64,000 nt of DNA from Ruminococcus sp. GTDB taxonomy: Bacteria > Bacillota_A > Clostridia > Oscillospirales > Ruminococcaceae. The notes beneath the pieces were generated by a model. That model had not been told where the DNA came from. It was given only the letters and a program-made list of their open reading frames with translations, and made no database searches. Of the stretch, positions 8,244-15,568 are shown piece by piece (within the stretch, counting starts at the first letter, position 1; each line of letters starts with the position of its first letter). The position numbers and the translations under genes were made by a program. The stretch covers positions 1 through 64,000 of the forward strand of contig NZ_JAEEMU010000049.1 in NCBI RefSeq assembly GCF_016283395.1, written 5' to 3'.

Positions 8244-8784
8244 AAACAAATCCCTCCTTTTCAAGCTCTGCTTTCAGAGCTTTTTTAGCGTTATATAAAA
8301 GATTTCTTATCTGCCTGTTTGTCTTATTCATTACTTTGGCAGTCTCATCACTTGAAAACTGTTCAAAAAAAACAAGATACAGTACCTGTTCATAATCGGG
8401 TTTGAGCCTTTGCATAGCTTTATGAAGAGTAATATTATCTTCACTTTTCACAAATGAATGTTCCATGTTTTCTTCATTAGAAATATCTATAATACTATCA
8501 TAAGGAATAATTGAAATACGAGTTTTTTTACGTATATAATCAGTTGCAGTATGCTTGCCTATAGAATAAAGCCATGTTTTAAAAGAGCTTTTCTCAGAAT
8601 ATTTCGGTTTTTTTACATATATCTTTACAAAGGTATCTTCCATTATTTCTTCAGCTATATCCATATTTCCGACAATACTAAAAATATACAAAGTAAGACC
8701 GTCTCTATGTGTGCGAATTATATCTACGAGACCATCTTTATCGCCCGAAAGGAAACGGCGGTAACTGCTCACACCATTATCCAT
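8230..8784 (-). CDS. RNA polymerase sigma factor, ECF type
   Basis: 184 residues with region 2 (about 24-90: ADIAEEIMEDTFVKIY-like core, then SSFKTWLYSIGKHTATDYIRK) and region 4 (about 125-178: LKPDYEQVLYLVFFEQFSSD, then a helix-turn-helix ending NLLYNAKKALK). Such factors direct RNA polymerase to a small set of promoters when released from a membrane partner. The next gene overlaps by 14 bases and is a single-pass membrane protein, as expected of the partner. The ATG at 8784 follows AAAGGAGG. Two secreted proteins complete the unit, and a dockerin protein is divergently coded 283 bases upstream, which makes it a possible target. Confidence 0.9.
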   Translation of the reverse strand: MDNGVSSYRRFLSGDKDGLVDIIRTHRDGLTLYIFSIVGNMDIAEEIMEDTFVKIYVKKPKYSEKSSFKTWLYSIGKHTATDYIRKKTRISIIPYDSIIDISNEENMEHSFVKSEDNITLHKAMQRLKPDYEQVLYLVFFEQFSSDETAKVMNKTNRQIRNLLYNAKKALKAELEKEGFVYENL

Positions 8785-9067
8785 ATGGTTCCTCCTTTCA
8801 AAAGTTCCAGGTTAAGAGCAAGTATTATATAAAATCAGCCATAATCCTCTCTATTACTTAGTCGCACAAATACAACTTTTGTCTAAGGAAAATTTTTAAA
8901 ATATATCATAAACAAATAGAAACATAAAACATCTTTTATTATCTCGTTAAATATCTAAAATATATATTTTTTTGTCATTTAACTTAGACAACAATAAATA
9001 TAAAACGACTAATAAGTGAAAAAAACAATCACCACCCTTATTTTCAAAATAAAAAGGAGGTCTTCTC

Positions 9068-10072
9068 ATGAAAAAGAACAAACGAATAATTGCTGCATTG
9101 ATGTCAGCAGTAACAACCATATCATTATCTGCAAATTTAACAGCCAATGCTATGGTCGATGGCAGAACCAGTGAAAGATTTGCAGAATTACTTGAAGGAT
9201 ATGGATATCCATATTCAAGAATTGAAGATGCAAGTGCGCTTGAGATTCAGGAATATGAAATAGAAAGAGGTGCTGTTTACTATATAAATGAAATAGGGCA
9301 AGTAATAGCTGTAAAACAGTCCAGCCCTTATGTAGTAATAAAAATGTTAGATGATGCAGATGAAAAAAAACTAAATGAAGCTATTGCAGAAAAAATACCT
9401 AACACTAAAGTTGAAAAAGGAGTAGCTTATAACACAGATGGAGTAATAATAAAGGAAATAGAAATTTCTTCCCAAACAGGAGACGAAATATCATTATTAC
9501 AGGCTAAGGAATTGTTTTCTATAGTTAAAGATGATATTATCGGCTATGATTATATTTCTGCATTATATAGGATCGGTCATCCTCAGTACGAATGGAGAGA
9601 AAATACCGATGGAACAAAACGCCAACATTTCACTTCATATTTTAAATGTAATGATAAAAAAGATGAAATACAAGCAGTTATTGATGAAGATAATTTGCCA
9701 TGCCATATCGAAGAACTTAGTGACAAAATTATAGATGTTGTTTTCGATACGCAAATGAACTATCTGGATGAAATAGCAGCCGCAAGTAAGATAACTAACG
9801 CTACAGGTGCTAAATGTATTGCGGTAACCCCTGAAACAGTCGGGGAAAAAATAGAGGGTTCTAAAATAGATATATATAATTCAATAAACGGCGATGCTAA
9901 CTGTGATAAACAAATGGATATGTCCGATGTGGTTCTTATTATGCAGACTCTTGCAAATCCAAATAAATACCAGCTCTCAACACAAGGCAGCTATAACGCT
10001 GACCTTGACGATAACGGTATAACAGTTGGCGATGCTCAGGCGATACAAGAAAAACTCCTCGGAATAAATTGA
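9068..10072 (+). CDS. Secreted dockerin protein of unknown function
   Basis: 334 residues: signal peptide (1-28, ending LTANAM), a domain of about 240 residues with no family I recognise, and a C-terminal type I dockerin (about 271-333). The dockerin has two calcium-loop repeats: DANCDKQMDMSD followed by LIMQTLANPNKY, and DLDDNGITVGDAQ. The middle domain holds two similar-looking alternating segments (PYVVIKMLDDADEKKLNEAI and YFKCNDKKDEIQAVIDEDNL), hinting at an internal duplication of an inhibitor-I9-like or ACT-like fold; this is a guess. AAAGGAGG precedes the ATG. The protein should dock onto a cellulosomal scaffoldin. It lacks a Thr-rich linker, unlike the other dockerin proteins here. 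Confidence 0.8.
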   Translation: MKKNKRIIAALMSAVTTISLSANLTANAMVDGRTSERFAELLEGYGYPYSRIEDASALEIQEYEIERGAVYYINEIGQVIAVKQSSPYVVIKMLDDADEKKLNEAIAEKIPNTKVEKGVAYNTDGVIIKEIEISSQTGDEISLLQAKELFSIVKDDIIGYDYISALYRIGHPQYEWRENTDGTKRQHFTSYFKCNDKKDEIQAVIDEDNLPCHIEELSDKIIDVVFDTQMNYLDEIAAASKITNATGAKCIAVTPETVGEKIEGSKIDIYNSINGDANCDKQMDMSDVVLIMQTLANPNKYQLSTQGSYNADLDDNGITVGDAQAIQEKLLGIN

Positions 10073-10094
10073 ATATAGATATAGTTTATCAGAG

Positions 10095-10122
10095 AAGCTC
10101 CGCAATGCGGAGCTTTTCTTTC
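10095..10122 (+). terminator. Intrinsic terminator of the dockerin gene
   Basis: Perfect 9-bp stem AAGCTCCGC / GCGGAGCTT with a 3-base loop, followed by TTCTTTCT, 22 bases after the stop codon. Confidence 0.85.
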
Positions 10123-10549
10123 TATATAATTATACTACTATAATTATAACTTATTTATACGATGTTTTCTATATTTTTTCCTAATCTGCAACTAATTTTC
10201 CTAATTTGCAAATAATTATCACCATAATATTTCTGTAATAAAACAAAAAACATTTTTCAATATTTAATAACAAAAGACTCTGTATGGTTTCTGTAAAAAG
10301 CCAACAAAATCGGCTTTGAAATCGCTTTAAAATTCTATATTATATTTTTTCCTTTTTGTGGTGTATTATTCGTTTTTGACTCCTGATAACATCAAAAGCA
10401 GCTCTGAAAAGGTTCCTTAAAAGGGTTCGAATCCAATTTTTATGGCTCGGGATCTACGGCTTCACCTTGAAAATTTTTCTCTCTTAAAACAAAAAAACTC
10501 CCGTAAAATCGGGAGTTTTTAGCTTGGGATCTAAATTGATTCACCATTT
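10123..10549. other. Intergenic stretch with tRNA-like fragment and direct repeats
   Basis: Very AT-rich. It holds a near repeat of TTTCCTAATNTGCAA (around 10180-10215), a T-arm-like word GGGTTCGAATCC (about 10424-10435, plus strand), and two copies of GGGATCTA followed by TTCACC (about 10448 and 10526) on either side of a bidirectional hairpin. These look like scars of integration next to the tRNA. No gene was seen. Confidence 0.4.
10493..10520 (-). terminator. Terminator of tRNA-Ser (bidirectional)
   Basis: CTCCCG (10498-10503) pairs with CGGGAG (10510-10515), flanked by an A-run on the left and a T-run on the right, so it can work in both directions. It stands 35 bases beyond the tRNA 3' end. 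Confidence 0.75.
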
Positions 10550-10638
10550 TGGCGCAGTGGGTGGGATTCGAACCCACGTCCCTCAAGGGGCATCATGATT
10601 TCGAGTCATGTCCGTTATGACCACTTCGATACCACTGC
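10550..10638 (-). tRNA. tRNA-Ser(CGA)
   Basis: An 89-base tRNA read on the minus strand. The acceptor stem GCAGTGG pairs with CCACTGC, then G and an encoded CCA. The anticodon arm is CATGA-CTCGAAA-TCATG, giving anticodon CGA (serine, codon UCG). A long variable arm (CCCCTTGAGGG) is typical of class II tRNA-Ser. The T-arm has GGTTCGAATCC. Its 3' end faces the AT-rich accessory block to the left, the common position for integrated elements. Confidence 0.95.
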
Positions 10639-10745
10639 ATAAAAATTACTATAATATTATATCACACTGCTGTTTGGAAATCAAGAGAATTGTAAAAAAA
10701 TAATATTATAACAAAAAGAGCAGAGGATTTCCCCTGCTCTGTGTA

Positions 10746-12536
10746 TTATTTAGTCAGCAGGAACATTCTGCCGCTGAACGGCGGGATATCCATATCAAGT
10801 CTGCCGTCTTTGCACGAAAATGCTGTTTTTCCATGCGGTGTAGTACCGCTGTAGAGCTGATCGTCGGAGTCAAGAAGCAGTTCTGCACTGTACTCATCGC
10901 CTATACGGACGGAATATTTTGACTGAAACCAGTCCGAGAAATTGAACACTGCAAGTATATCGCCTTCCGCGGACTTCCTCCTAATTGCGTAAATGCACCT
11001 TTCTATTGCATTGCAGTCCGACCACTCAAAGTTTGTGGGATCATGGTCGTAGTGAAGCGCACTATGATCAAGATATATCTTATTAAGAGCTTTGATAAAC
11101 TCACGGAAAGAGTCATGCAGCGGATATTTCAGCATATCCCAGTCCTGCTGACGCTTCTCGTCCCATTCCCTGAGCTGAGCGAACTCACTTCCCATAAAGT
11201 TCAGCTTCTTGCCGGGGTGAGCTATCATATACATATACAAAGCCCTCGCCTGCGGAAATTTCTCGGGATACTGTCCGTTCATCTTCTGTGCGACTGTAGC
11301 CTTTCCGTGGACTACCTCATCATGGGAAAGCGGAAGAATGAACTTCTCATTATAGAAATAAAGCATGGAAAAAGTCAGCTTATGATAGTCCCGTGAGCGG
11401 TACATCGGCGCACTCTGAAAATACTCCAGCGTATCATGCATCCAGCCCAAGTCCCATTTATAGTCAAACCCAAGACCGCCTGCAAAAACAGGAGCAGTCA
11501 CTCTCGGATATGCTGAGGAGTCCTCTGCGGCTATGACAGCAGAAGAATGACGTGCTTTAAGTCCGCAGTTCATAGCTTTTATGAACTCTATTGCAGTACG
11601 GTTCTCTCCGCGGTGTTCATCGCCGTTCCAGTATATCATATTGCGAATAGCGTCCATGCGCAGTCCATCGAAATGATACACACTCAGCCAATAATCGGCA
11701 GCCGACTGTATAAAAGACCTTATCTCACCTTTCGAGTGATTGAAGTTGCGGCTTCCCCACTCGTTATACCCTGCACTGTCGTCAGGATATTCATAAAGCT
11801 TAGTGCCGTCATACTCGGTAAGTCCATAGTGGTCAACTGCAAAATGCACAGGAACAAAGTCAACTATTACGCCTATGCCGTTTTTATGACATTTATCCAC
11901 AAGCTCCATAAGCTCAGAAGGAGTGCCGTAACGCGAAGTAGGAGCAAATAATCCCGTACTCTGATAGCCCCACGACTCATCGCATGGATGCTCGCTGAGA
12001 GGCATGAATTCGATGAAATTATAGCCGTATTCCTTAACGTAAGCGATGAGCTCGTCAGCTATCTCGGCATAGGAATACCAGCCTGTCTCCTCTTCATCTG
12101 AACGCCTTTTCCATGAGCCGAGATGCACTTCATATATATTCATGGGCTTGTCATGGCAGTCCGTGCGATTTTTCAGCCATTCATCATCTGTAAAGGAATA
12201 GTCATCAATGTCCCTTATAACGGAGCAAGTTCCGGGGCGCACCTCCATGCCAAACCCATAGGGATCACAATGGTCGATGAATTCACCTTTTTTATCGTAA
12301 ATACGGTACTTATACCGCATACCTTCCTCAGCTTCGGGCAGACATAACTCAAAGAACCTGCCGTCCTCAACAGACTTCATGGGGATATCCTTCCAATCGC
12401 TGAAATCGCCTATTACCGATACCTTTGACGCATTCGGCGCATATGTACGAAAAACAGTTCCCTTTTCAGTGATATGAGCACCGAAATATTTATATGCTTC
12501 AAATTCCTCTCCCTTGTAAAAACTCATAATGTCCAT
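10746..12536 (-). CDS. glgB: 1,4-alpha-glucan branching enzyme
   Basis: Makes alpha-1,6 branches in glycogen by cutting and re-attaching alpha-1,4 chains. The start at 12536 (MDIMSFYKG, 596 aa) is preferred: GGGAG lies 8 bases upstream, and the extra 37 residues of the longer frame overlap the promoter. An N-terminal CBM48-like domain (about 15-110, APNASKVSVIGDFSDWK) leads to the GH13 barrel. Catalytic residues are visible: nucleophile Asp295 in DGLRMDAIRN, acid Glu338 in AAEDSS, and His405-Asp406 in LPLSHDEVVHGK. The length is slightly short for GlgB but complete. It stands alone, without other glycogen genes beside it. A sigma-A promoter lies at 12571-12599. Confidence 0.95.
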   Translation of the reverse strand: MDIMSFYKGEEFEAYKYFGAHITEKGTVFRTYAPNASKVSVIGDFSDWKDIPMKSVEDGRFFELCLPEAEEGMRYKYRIYDKKGEFIDHCDPYGFGMEVRPGTCSVIRDIDDYSFTDDEWLKNRTDCHDKPMNIYEVHLGSWKRRSDEEETGWYSYAEIADELIAYVKEYGYNFIEFMPLSEHPCDESWGYQSTGLFAPTSRYGTPSELMELVDKCHKNGIGVIVDFVPVHFAVDHYGLTEYDGTKLYEYPDDSAGYNEWGSRNFNHSKGEIRSFIQSAADYWLSVYHFDGLRMDAIRNMIYWNGDEHRGENRTAIEFIKAMNCGLKARHSSAVIAAEDSSAYPRVTAPVFAGGLGFDYKWDLGWMHDTLEYFQSAPMYRSRDYHKLTFSMLYFYNEKFILPLSHDEVVHGKATVAQKMNGQYPEKFPQARALYMYMIAHPGKKLNFMGSEFAQLREWDEKRQQDWDMLKYPLHDSFREFIKALNKIYLDHSALHYDHDPTNFEWSDCNAIERCIYAIRRKSAEGDILAVFNFSDWFQSKYSVRIGDEYSAELLLDSDDQLYSGTTPHGKTAFSCKDGRLDMDIPPFSGRMFLLTK

Positions 12537-12570
12537 ACTATCAGCTCCCGTCACCGATCTCTCTTTTCTG

Positions 12571-12599
12571 ATTATAACACGATATATCGTCAAAGTCAA
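12571..12599 (-). promoter_or_regulatory. glgB promoter
   Basis: On the minus strand TTGACT (12594-12599), 17-base spacer, TATAAT (12571-12576) with TG one base before the -10. The spacer contains a perfect 12-base palindrome ACGATATATCGT that could be an operator. Confidence 0.75.
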
Positions 12600-12692
12600 T
12601 GATGTCAAATACGACAAAAAGGAGCAGCTGCACCTATACAAAATCACTATTTACTTTAGCACTTTGTACCTGCAAATCGTTAAATTGCCGTG

Positions 12693-12721
12693 TTGACATA
12701 TTTTTGACTCAGTGATATAAT
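12693..12721 (+). promoter_or_regulatory. aroC promoter
   Basis: TTGACA (12693-12698), 17-base spacer, TATAAT (12716-12721), with TGA just before the -10. The leader to the aroC start is about 50 bases. Confidence 0.85.
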
Positions 12722-12779
12722 TTAATAGTGTTCCGAATATGGATATCGGGGCATAAAACGTTATCAGGGAGATGAAATA

Positions 12780-13871
12780 ATGAAAAACACCTTTGGTTCA
12801 AGCGTTTCCGTAACCGTATTCGGTGAGAGTCACGGCGAAGCTATCGGCGCAGTGCTTGACGGAATGGCATCAGGTATCCCCGTAGATGAGGATTTCATAG
12901 CACAGCAGATGCAGCTGAGACAGTCTATCGGTGCTCTTTCCACAGCAAGACGCGAAGCAGACAAGGTAAGGATAGTCAGCGGAATCTTTAACGGAAAAAC
13001 TACAGGAACTCCTATGACGTTTATCATAGAAAATCAGGACACAAGAAGCAAAGATTACGGCGAGCTCGCTTACAAGGCACGTCCCGGACACGCAGACTTT
13101 TCCGCACAGATGAAGTATCACGGCTTTCAGGATTTCCGCGGCGGCGGACACTTCTCGGGCAGGATAACAGCAGGAATAGTTGCGGCAGGCGCAGTGGCAA
13201 TAAGTGCTCTCCGCTCTAAAAATATAAACATAGCAACTCATATCTTATCATGCGGCGGAGTCTATGACCGACCGTTCAATAACATCAAAGACGACATAAA
13301 GCAGCTCAATTCTATGGAATTCGCTGTTCTTGACGAAAAGAAAGCCGAAGAAATGAAGACTGCAATAACTGCTGCAAAAAACGCCGGCGACAGCGTAGGC
13401 GGCAGGCTTGAAACTATTGTTACGGGACTTCCCGCAGGTGTAGGCGAACCCTGGTTCGACACCCTCGAAAGCGTACTTGCTCATGCACTTTTCGGTATTC
13501 CTGCCGTTAAGGGCGTGGAATTCGGCGCAGGCTTTGCCGTTGCCGATATGCTTGGAAGCCAGTGCAATGACTCTTTCCGTTCAGCTGACGGAAAAATCTA
13601 CAGCGCTACCAACAACAACGGCGGTATCATCGGCGGTATAACCACAGGACTGCCTGTACTTTTCAGGACAGCAATAAAGCCTACTCCTTCTATTTACAAG
13701 GAACAGGAAACTATCGACCTCAACACACTTGAAAATACCACATTGCAGATAAAGGGCAGACATGACCCTGCAATCGTTCACCGTGCAAGAGTAGTGGCAG
13801 ACAGCATCACCGCTCTTGTACTCTGCGACCAGTTGTCGCTCCGTTTCGGAACAGACTGGCTGAAAGCGTAA
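12780..13871 (+). CDS. aroC: Chorismate synthase
   Basis: Last step of the shikimate pathway: converts 5-enolpyruvylshikimate 3-phosphate to chorismate, using reduced FMN. 363 residues, the usual length. Family signatures are clear: FGESHGEAIGAVLDG near the start, the RPGHADF block and DFRGGGHFSGR in the first half, and GRHDPAIVHRARVVADS near the end. GGGAGATG precedes the ATG, and a strong promoter lies 60 bases upstream. It is followed after 31 bases by a DAHP synthase, so the first and last enzymes of the chorismate pathway are made from one transcript. The other shikimate genes are not in the window. Confidence 0.97.
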   Translation: MKNTFGSSVSVTVFGESHGEAIGAVLDGMASGIPVDEDFIAQQMQLRQSIGALSTARREADKVRIVSGIFNGKTTGTPMTFIIENQDTRSKDYGELAYKARPGHADFSAQMKYHGFQDFRGGGHFSGRITAGIVAAGAVAISALRSKNINIATHILSCGGVYDRPFNNIKDDIKQLNSMEFAVLDEKKAEEMKTAITAAKNAGDSVGGRLETIVTGLPAGVGEPWFDTLESVLAHALFGIPAVKGVEFGAGFAVADMLGSQCNDSFRSADGKIYSATNNNGGIIGGITTGLPVLFRTAIKPTPSIYKEQETIDLNTLENTTLQIKGRHDPAIVHRARVVADSITALVLCDQLSLRFGTDWLKA

Positions 13872-13902
13872 AACGCTTTTCATTAAGAAAGGAAAAAGTA
13901 AT

Positions 13903-14931
13903 ATGGCACTTAATATTATCCGCGAGCTGCCTCATCCGTCTGAACTGAAGGCTGCTCATCCGCTCTCACAGGAGCTTATCGACATCAAGGCTAAACGTGA
14001 CGAAGAAGTAAAGAAGATATTCAGCGGCGAGTCTGACAAGTTCCTCCTCGTTATCGGACCTTGTTCCGCCGACAACGAGGACAGCGTACTGGATTATATA
14101 ACCCGTCTGCGTGAGCTTCAGGAAAAGGTCAGCGAAAAGATACTTATGATACCGAGAATATATACAGGTAAGCCAAGAACTACAGGTGCAGGCTATAAGG
14201 GTATGCTCCACCAGCCAAACCCTGCTGCAATGCCTGACCTTAAAAGCGGCATCATAGCTGTAAGACATCTCCACATGAGAGTCCTCTCGGAAACAGGCTT
14301 TTCATCTGCTGATGAGATGCTCTATCCCGAGAATTACAGCTATCTTGACGACCTTCTTTCATATATCGCTATCGGTGCGCGTTCTGTAGAAAATCAGCAG
14401 CACCGACTGGTATCAAGCGGAGTTGATATCCCTGTTGGTATGAAGAACCCAACAAGCGGCGATATTTCCGTAATGATGAACTCTATCACAGCTGCACAGC
14501 ACCACCATGCTTTCATATACAGAGGCTGCGAGGTTAGAAGTGACGGAAATCCTTATGCACACGCTATCCTCCGCGGCTATGTCAACGACAAGGGACAGTC
14601 ATTCCCGAATTATCACTTCGAGGATCTTTACAACCTTGCACAGACATATGCAGAAAAGGAACTGAAAAATCCTGCTCTTATCGTAGATACCAACCATGCT
14701 AACTCAGGCAAGCGCTATGAGGAGCAGATAAGAATATCCAAGGAGATACTCCACAGTATGCGCCACAGCGATGACATCAAGAAGCTGGTCAAGGGACTTA
14801 TGATAGAGAGCTATATCGAAGACGGAGCACAGAAGATAGGCGAAAACATCTACGGCAAGTCTATCACAGACCCATGTCTCGGCTGGACAAAGACAGAAAA
14901 GCTTGTATACGATATCGCAGAACAGCTTTAA
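13903..14931 (+). CDS. 3-deoxy-7-phosphoheptulonate synthase (class I DAHP synthase)
   Basis: Joins phosphoenolpyruvate and erythrose 4-phosphate, the entry step to aromatic amino acids. 342 residues of the AroF/G/H type: LLVIGPCSADNEDSVLDYI, MIPRIYTGKPRTTGAGYKG, SSGVDIPVGMKNPTSGD, IVDTNHANSGKRYEEQ and SYIEDGAQ all occur in order. There is no fused chorismate mutase or ACT domain, so any feedback control must come from residues in the barrel. Which amino acid controls it (aroF, G or H) cannot be told. It is co-transcribed with aroC and followed by a three-hairpin repeat element that contains a terminator-like hairpin. Confidence 0.95.
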   Translation: MALNIIRELPHPSELKAAHPLSQELIDIKAKRDEEVKKIFSGESDKFLLVIGPCSADNEDSVLDYITRLRELQEKVSEKILMIPRIYTGKPRTTGAGYKGMLHQPNPAAMPDLKSGIIAVRHLHMRVLSETGFSSADEMLYPENYSYLDDLLSYIAIGARSVENQQHRLVSSGVDIPVGMKNPTSGDISVMMNSITAAQHHHAFIYRGCEVRSDGNPYAHAILRGYVNDKGQSFPNYHFEDLYNLAQTYAEKELKNPALIVDTNHANSGKRYEEQIRISKEILHSMRHSDDIKKLVKGLMIESYIEDGAQKIGENIYGKSITDPCLGWTKTEKLVYDIAEQL

Positions 14932-14952
14932 TAAAAAAGTGCGAATTTAATC

Positions 14953-15225
14953 TCGGCACTCATATAGAAGTTTATAGTTAATTATCGGGGGAACCCTTTC
15001 TGAGGAAAGGTTTTCCCCCGAACCCCTTTCCAAAGACTTTTATCTGATTTTTTTCCAGATAGAGCGCGACCTGCATTTTGACAGGTCTTTTTTATTGCTT
15101 GTTCGCGCCCTATCTGGAAAAAAATAAAAACAGAAGTTTTCGGGAGAGAGTTTGAGAGAAGCCCCTTTTTCAAAAGGGGTTCTCTCAATAATCAGCATAA
15201 AATTTCCTATATAAGTATTGAAGTT
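14953..15225 (+). repeat. Three-hairpin dispersed repeat, copy 1
   Basis: About 270 bases between aroF-type and DUF3343 genes. Hairpin A (14986-15020): GGGGGAACCCTTTC / GAAAGGTTTTCCCCC. Central stem: TTTTTTTCCAGATAG (about 15048-15062) pairs with CTATCTGGAAAAAAA (about 15110-15124), enclosing GACCTG / CAGGTC followed by seven T's, which is terminator-like. Hairpin C (15154-15186): GAGAGAAGCCCC / GGGGTTCTCTC. The same plan recurs at 27.4 and 59.8 kb with changed but still pairing stems. It is non-coding: open frames across it are accidental. Confidence 0.85.
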
Positions 15226-15331
15226 AAGTTCGTACTTTTTATTATGACATTTTCTGTCATATCTACATATAATAAACAGTACCGCATTTCCTGCTGACCT
15301 GCGCAATACGCAGCAGTCAGGGGTGATACTA

Positions 15332-15568
15332 TTGACCAACAGTATTCTAGATATGCCCTCATATACCTACGCTGTCAAAGCACAGCGGCTTCTGCGGTCA
15401 CGGGGCTATCCATGCATGATAAAAAGGCGAGAAAAGAGCTCTGAACGAGGCTGCGGCTACTCAGTCCACATTGCAGGGAGCAGTGAAAGCGCAGTTAAGC
15501 TCCTTGAAAGCCGCGGTATACCCTATTCTGTCGTAAATGACGGAGGTGAAAGCGATGACCAACTTTGA
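15332..15568 (+). CDS. DUF3343 protein (putative Se/S carrier)
   Basis: 78 residues. The start is taken as TTG at 15332, with AGGGGTGA five bases upstream; a GTG at 15323 overlaps that site. The pattern SYTYAVKAQRLLRSRGYPC followed by CGYSVHI and a final AVKLLESRGIPYSVV is that of DUF3343, a small alpha/beta family often coded beside selenium and sulfur trafficking genes and thought to carry Se or S; the Cys in the RGYPCMI and GCGYSV segments would be the candidates. It overlaps the following cysteine desulfurase-like gene by 14 bases, which supports a shared job in persulfide transfer. Confidence 0.8.
   Translation: MTNSILDMPSYTYAVKAQRLLRSRGYPCMIKRREKSSERGCGYSVHIAGSSESAVKLLESRGIPYSVVNDGGESDDQL

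Noticed and set aside
10424..10440. A second tRNA gene on the plus strand
   Set aside because: Only a T-arm-like word GGGTTCGAATCC is present; no acceptor stem, D-arm or anticodon arm could be found around it.
10746..12647. The longer glgB start at 12647
   Set aside because: The extra 37 residues overlap the promoter at 12571-12599 and have no ribosome site; the ATG at 12536 has GGGAG.
14982..15339. Short open frames inside the three-hairpin repeat (also 27378-27593)
   Set aside because: They cross hairpins A to C, differ between copies and lack ribosome sites. The element is better explained as a structured non-coding repeat.
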